The position numbers and the translations under genes were made by a program. Below are positions 22,269-22,717 of a stretch of 22,717 bases of DNA, in pieces; within the stretch, counting starts at the first letter, position 1; each line of letters starts with the position of its first letter. The notes beneath the pieces were generated by a model. That model saw only the letters and a list, made by a program, of their open reading frames with translations, ran no database searches and was not told the origin of the DNA. Source of the DNA: CAZIXN01 sp039180415 (GTDB lineage Bacteria; Planctomycetota; Phycisphaerae; Phycisphaerales; Phycisphaeraceae); assembly GCA_039180415.1 (NCBI GenBank), contig JBCDDH010000062.1, positions 1 through 22,717 on the forward strand, read 5' to 3'.

Positions 22269-22572
22269 GGTGCTGGCTTTGGCGTTGGACGCGGCGATCG
22301 GGGTGCACCTGGTGCTGATCGCGATCTGTTTGTGGCGGCTGTGGCACGGCCAGAACGCGATCGACCGGCTGATCGCGCTGGACGTGGTGGGCACGCTGGT
22401 GATCGCGGTCGTGGTGCTGATGGCGATCCGCGAGGGCTGGACGATGTGGCTGGACGTGGCTCTGGGGTTCGCCGCGGTGGGTTTCGCGGGGACGGTGGTG
22501 TTGGCGAAGCTGGTGGCCGAGCGGGTGGGCGACGAATCGGGCCCGGCCTCGGAAGGAGGGCCGCCGCGATGA
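22261..22572 (+). CDS. mrpF: Mrp antiporter subunit F
   Basis: This 103-residue subunit has three membrane segments (about 7-26, 37-57 and 63-85). RLWHGQNAIDRLIALDVVGT contains the family's conserved DR-x-x-ALD pattern. GGAG is found just before the ATG. It overlaps mrpE by 8 bases and mrpG by an ATGA. Confidence 0.92.
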   Translation: MVEVLALALDAAIGVHLVLIAICLWRLWHGQNAIDRLIALDVVGTLVIAVVVLMAIREGWTMWLDVALGFAAVGFAGTVVLAKLVAERVGDESGPASEGGPPR

Positions 22573-22717
22573 ACGGCTTGGATCAGGCGAGCGCGTGGAT
22601 GTTGGCGGTGGCGTTGGCGGCGGTGTTGGTGGGCACGGCGTTTTCGATCGTCGGCGTGATGGGCCTGCTGCGGTTTCCCGACGCGTACAGCCGGCTGCAC
22701 GCGGTGGGCAAGGTGAG
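22569..22717 (+). CDS. mrpG: Mrp antiporter subunit G (partial)
   Basis: The first 49 codons are present; the gene runs off the right edge. The visible sequence has one membrane segment and the family's GVMGLLRFPDAYSRLHAVGK. The ATG overlaps the mrpF stop as ATGA, and a strong GGAGG site lies upstream. Confidence 0.9.
   Translation, partial: MNGLDQASAWMLAVALAAVLVGTAFSIVGVMGLLRFPDAYSRLHAVGKV

Overview
The window is GC-rich, gene-dense bacterial DNA that most resembles a planctomycete, probably of the class Phycisphaerae. This assignment is inferred. It rests on a giant secreted protein with a planctomycete-type LExRxLLSA motif (LEQRILLSA here), two PEP-CTERM-type exported proteins, a CAAX-protease-related membrane protein of the kind found with exosortase systems, many GTG starts, and a mix of cell-wall and Mrp antiporter genes. 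No plasmid, phage or rRNA gene is seen.

Layout: (1) 2-3151, minus: the N-terminal 1050 residues of a very large modular surface protein that runs off the left edge. (2) 3357-4850: a divergent pair, a GGQ release-factor-like protein (minus) and a CPBP/CAAX-type intramembrane protease (plus). (3) 4945-11245, minus: one tightly packed run read in the order rsmH, LysM protein, ftsL-like, ftsI, a 39-residue lipoprotein candidate, gcvT, small membrane protein. It is a rearranged division and cell-wall (dcw) cluster. The LysM gene carries a one-base frameshift. A ~29-bp palindromic repeat lies just before ftsL and just before gcvT. (4) 11331-11480, plus: tRNA-Leu(CAG) with a clear terminator. (5) 11632-13384, plus: two PEP-CTERM-type exported proteins, the second a trypsin-like protease. 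(6) 13386-15354: nadD (minus), an unknown 211-residue protein and an isolated nuoC (plus). (7) 15384-16017: a REP/RAYT-like module, that is, a frameshifted HUH-type transposase-like gene bracketed by REP-like hairpins, placed at the convergent ends of nuoC and a ThuA-like gene. (8) 16831-22717, plus: an Mrp cation/proton antiporter operon, mrpAB (fused), C, D, E, F, G, with most junctions overlapping; mrpG runs off the right edge.

How the genes work together: RsmH methylates 16S rRNA; the LysM protein, FtsL and FtsI point to septal peptidoglycan synthesis. The exported PEP-CTERM proteins would be sorted by an exosortase not present here, and the CAAX-type protease may belong to the same export biology. 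The Mrp complex handles Na+/H+ exchange and is evolutionarily related to complex I, of which only the NuoC subunit is encoded nearby. The most unusual item is the REP/RAYT-like module; the LysM frameshift and the very small lipoprotein candidate come next.
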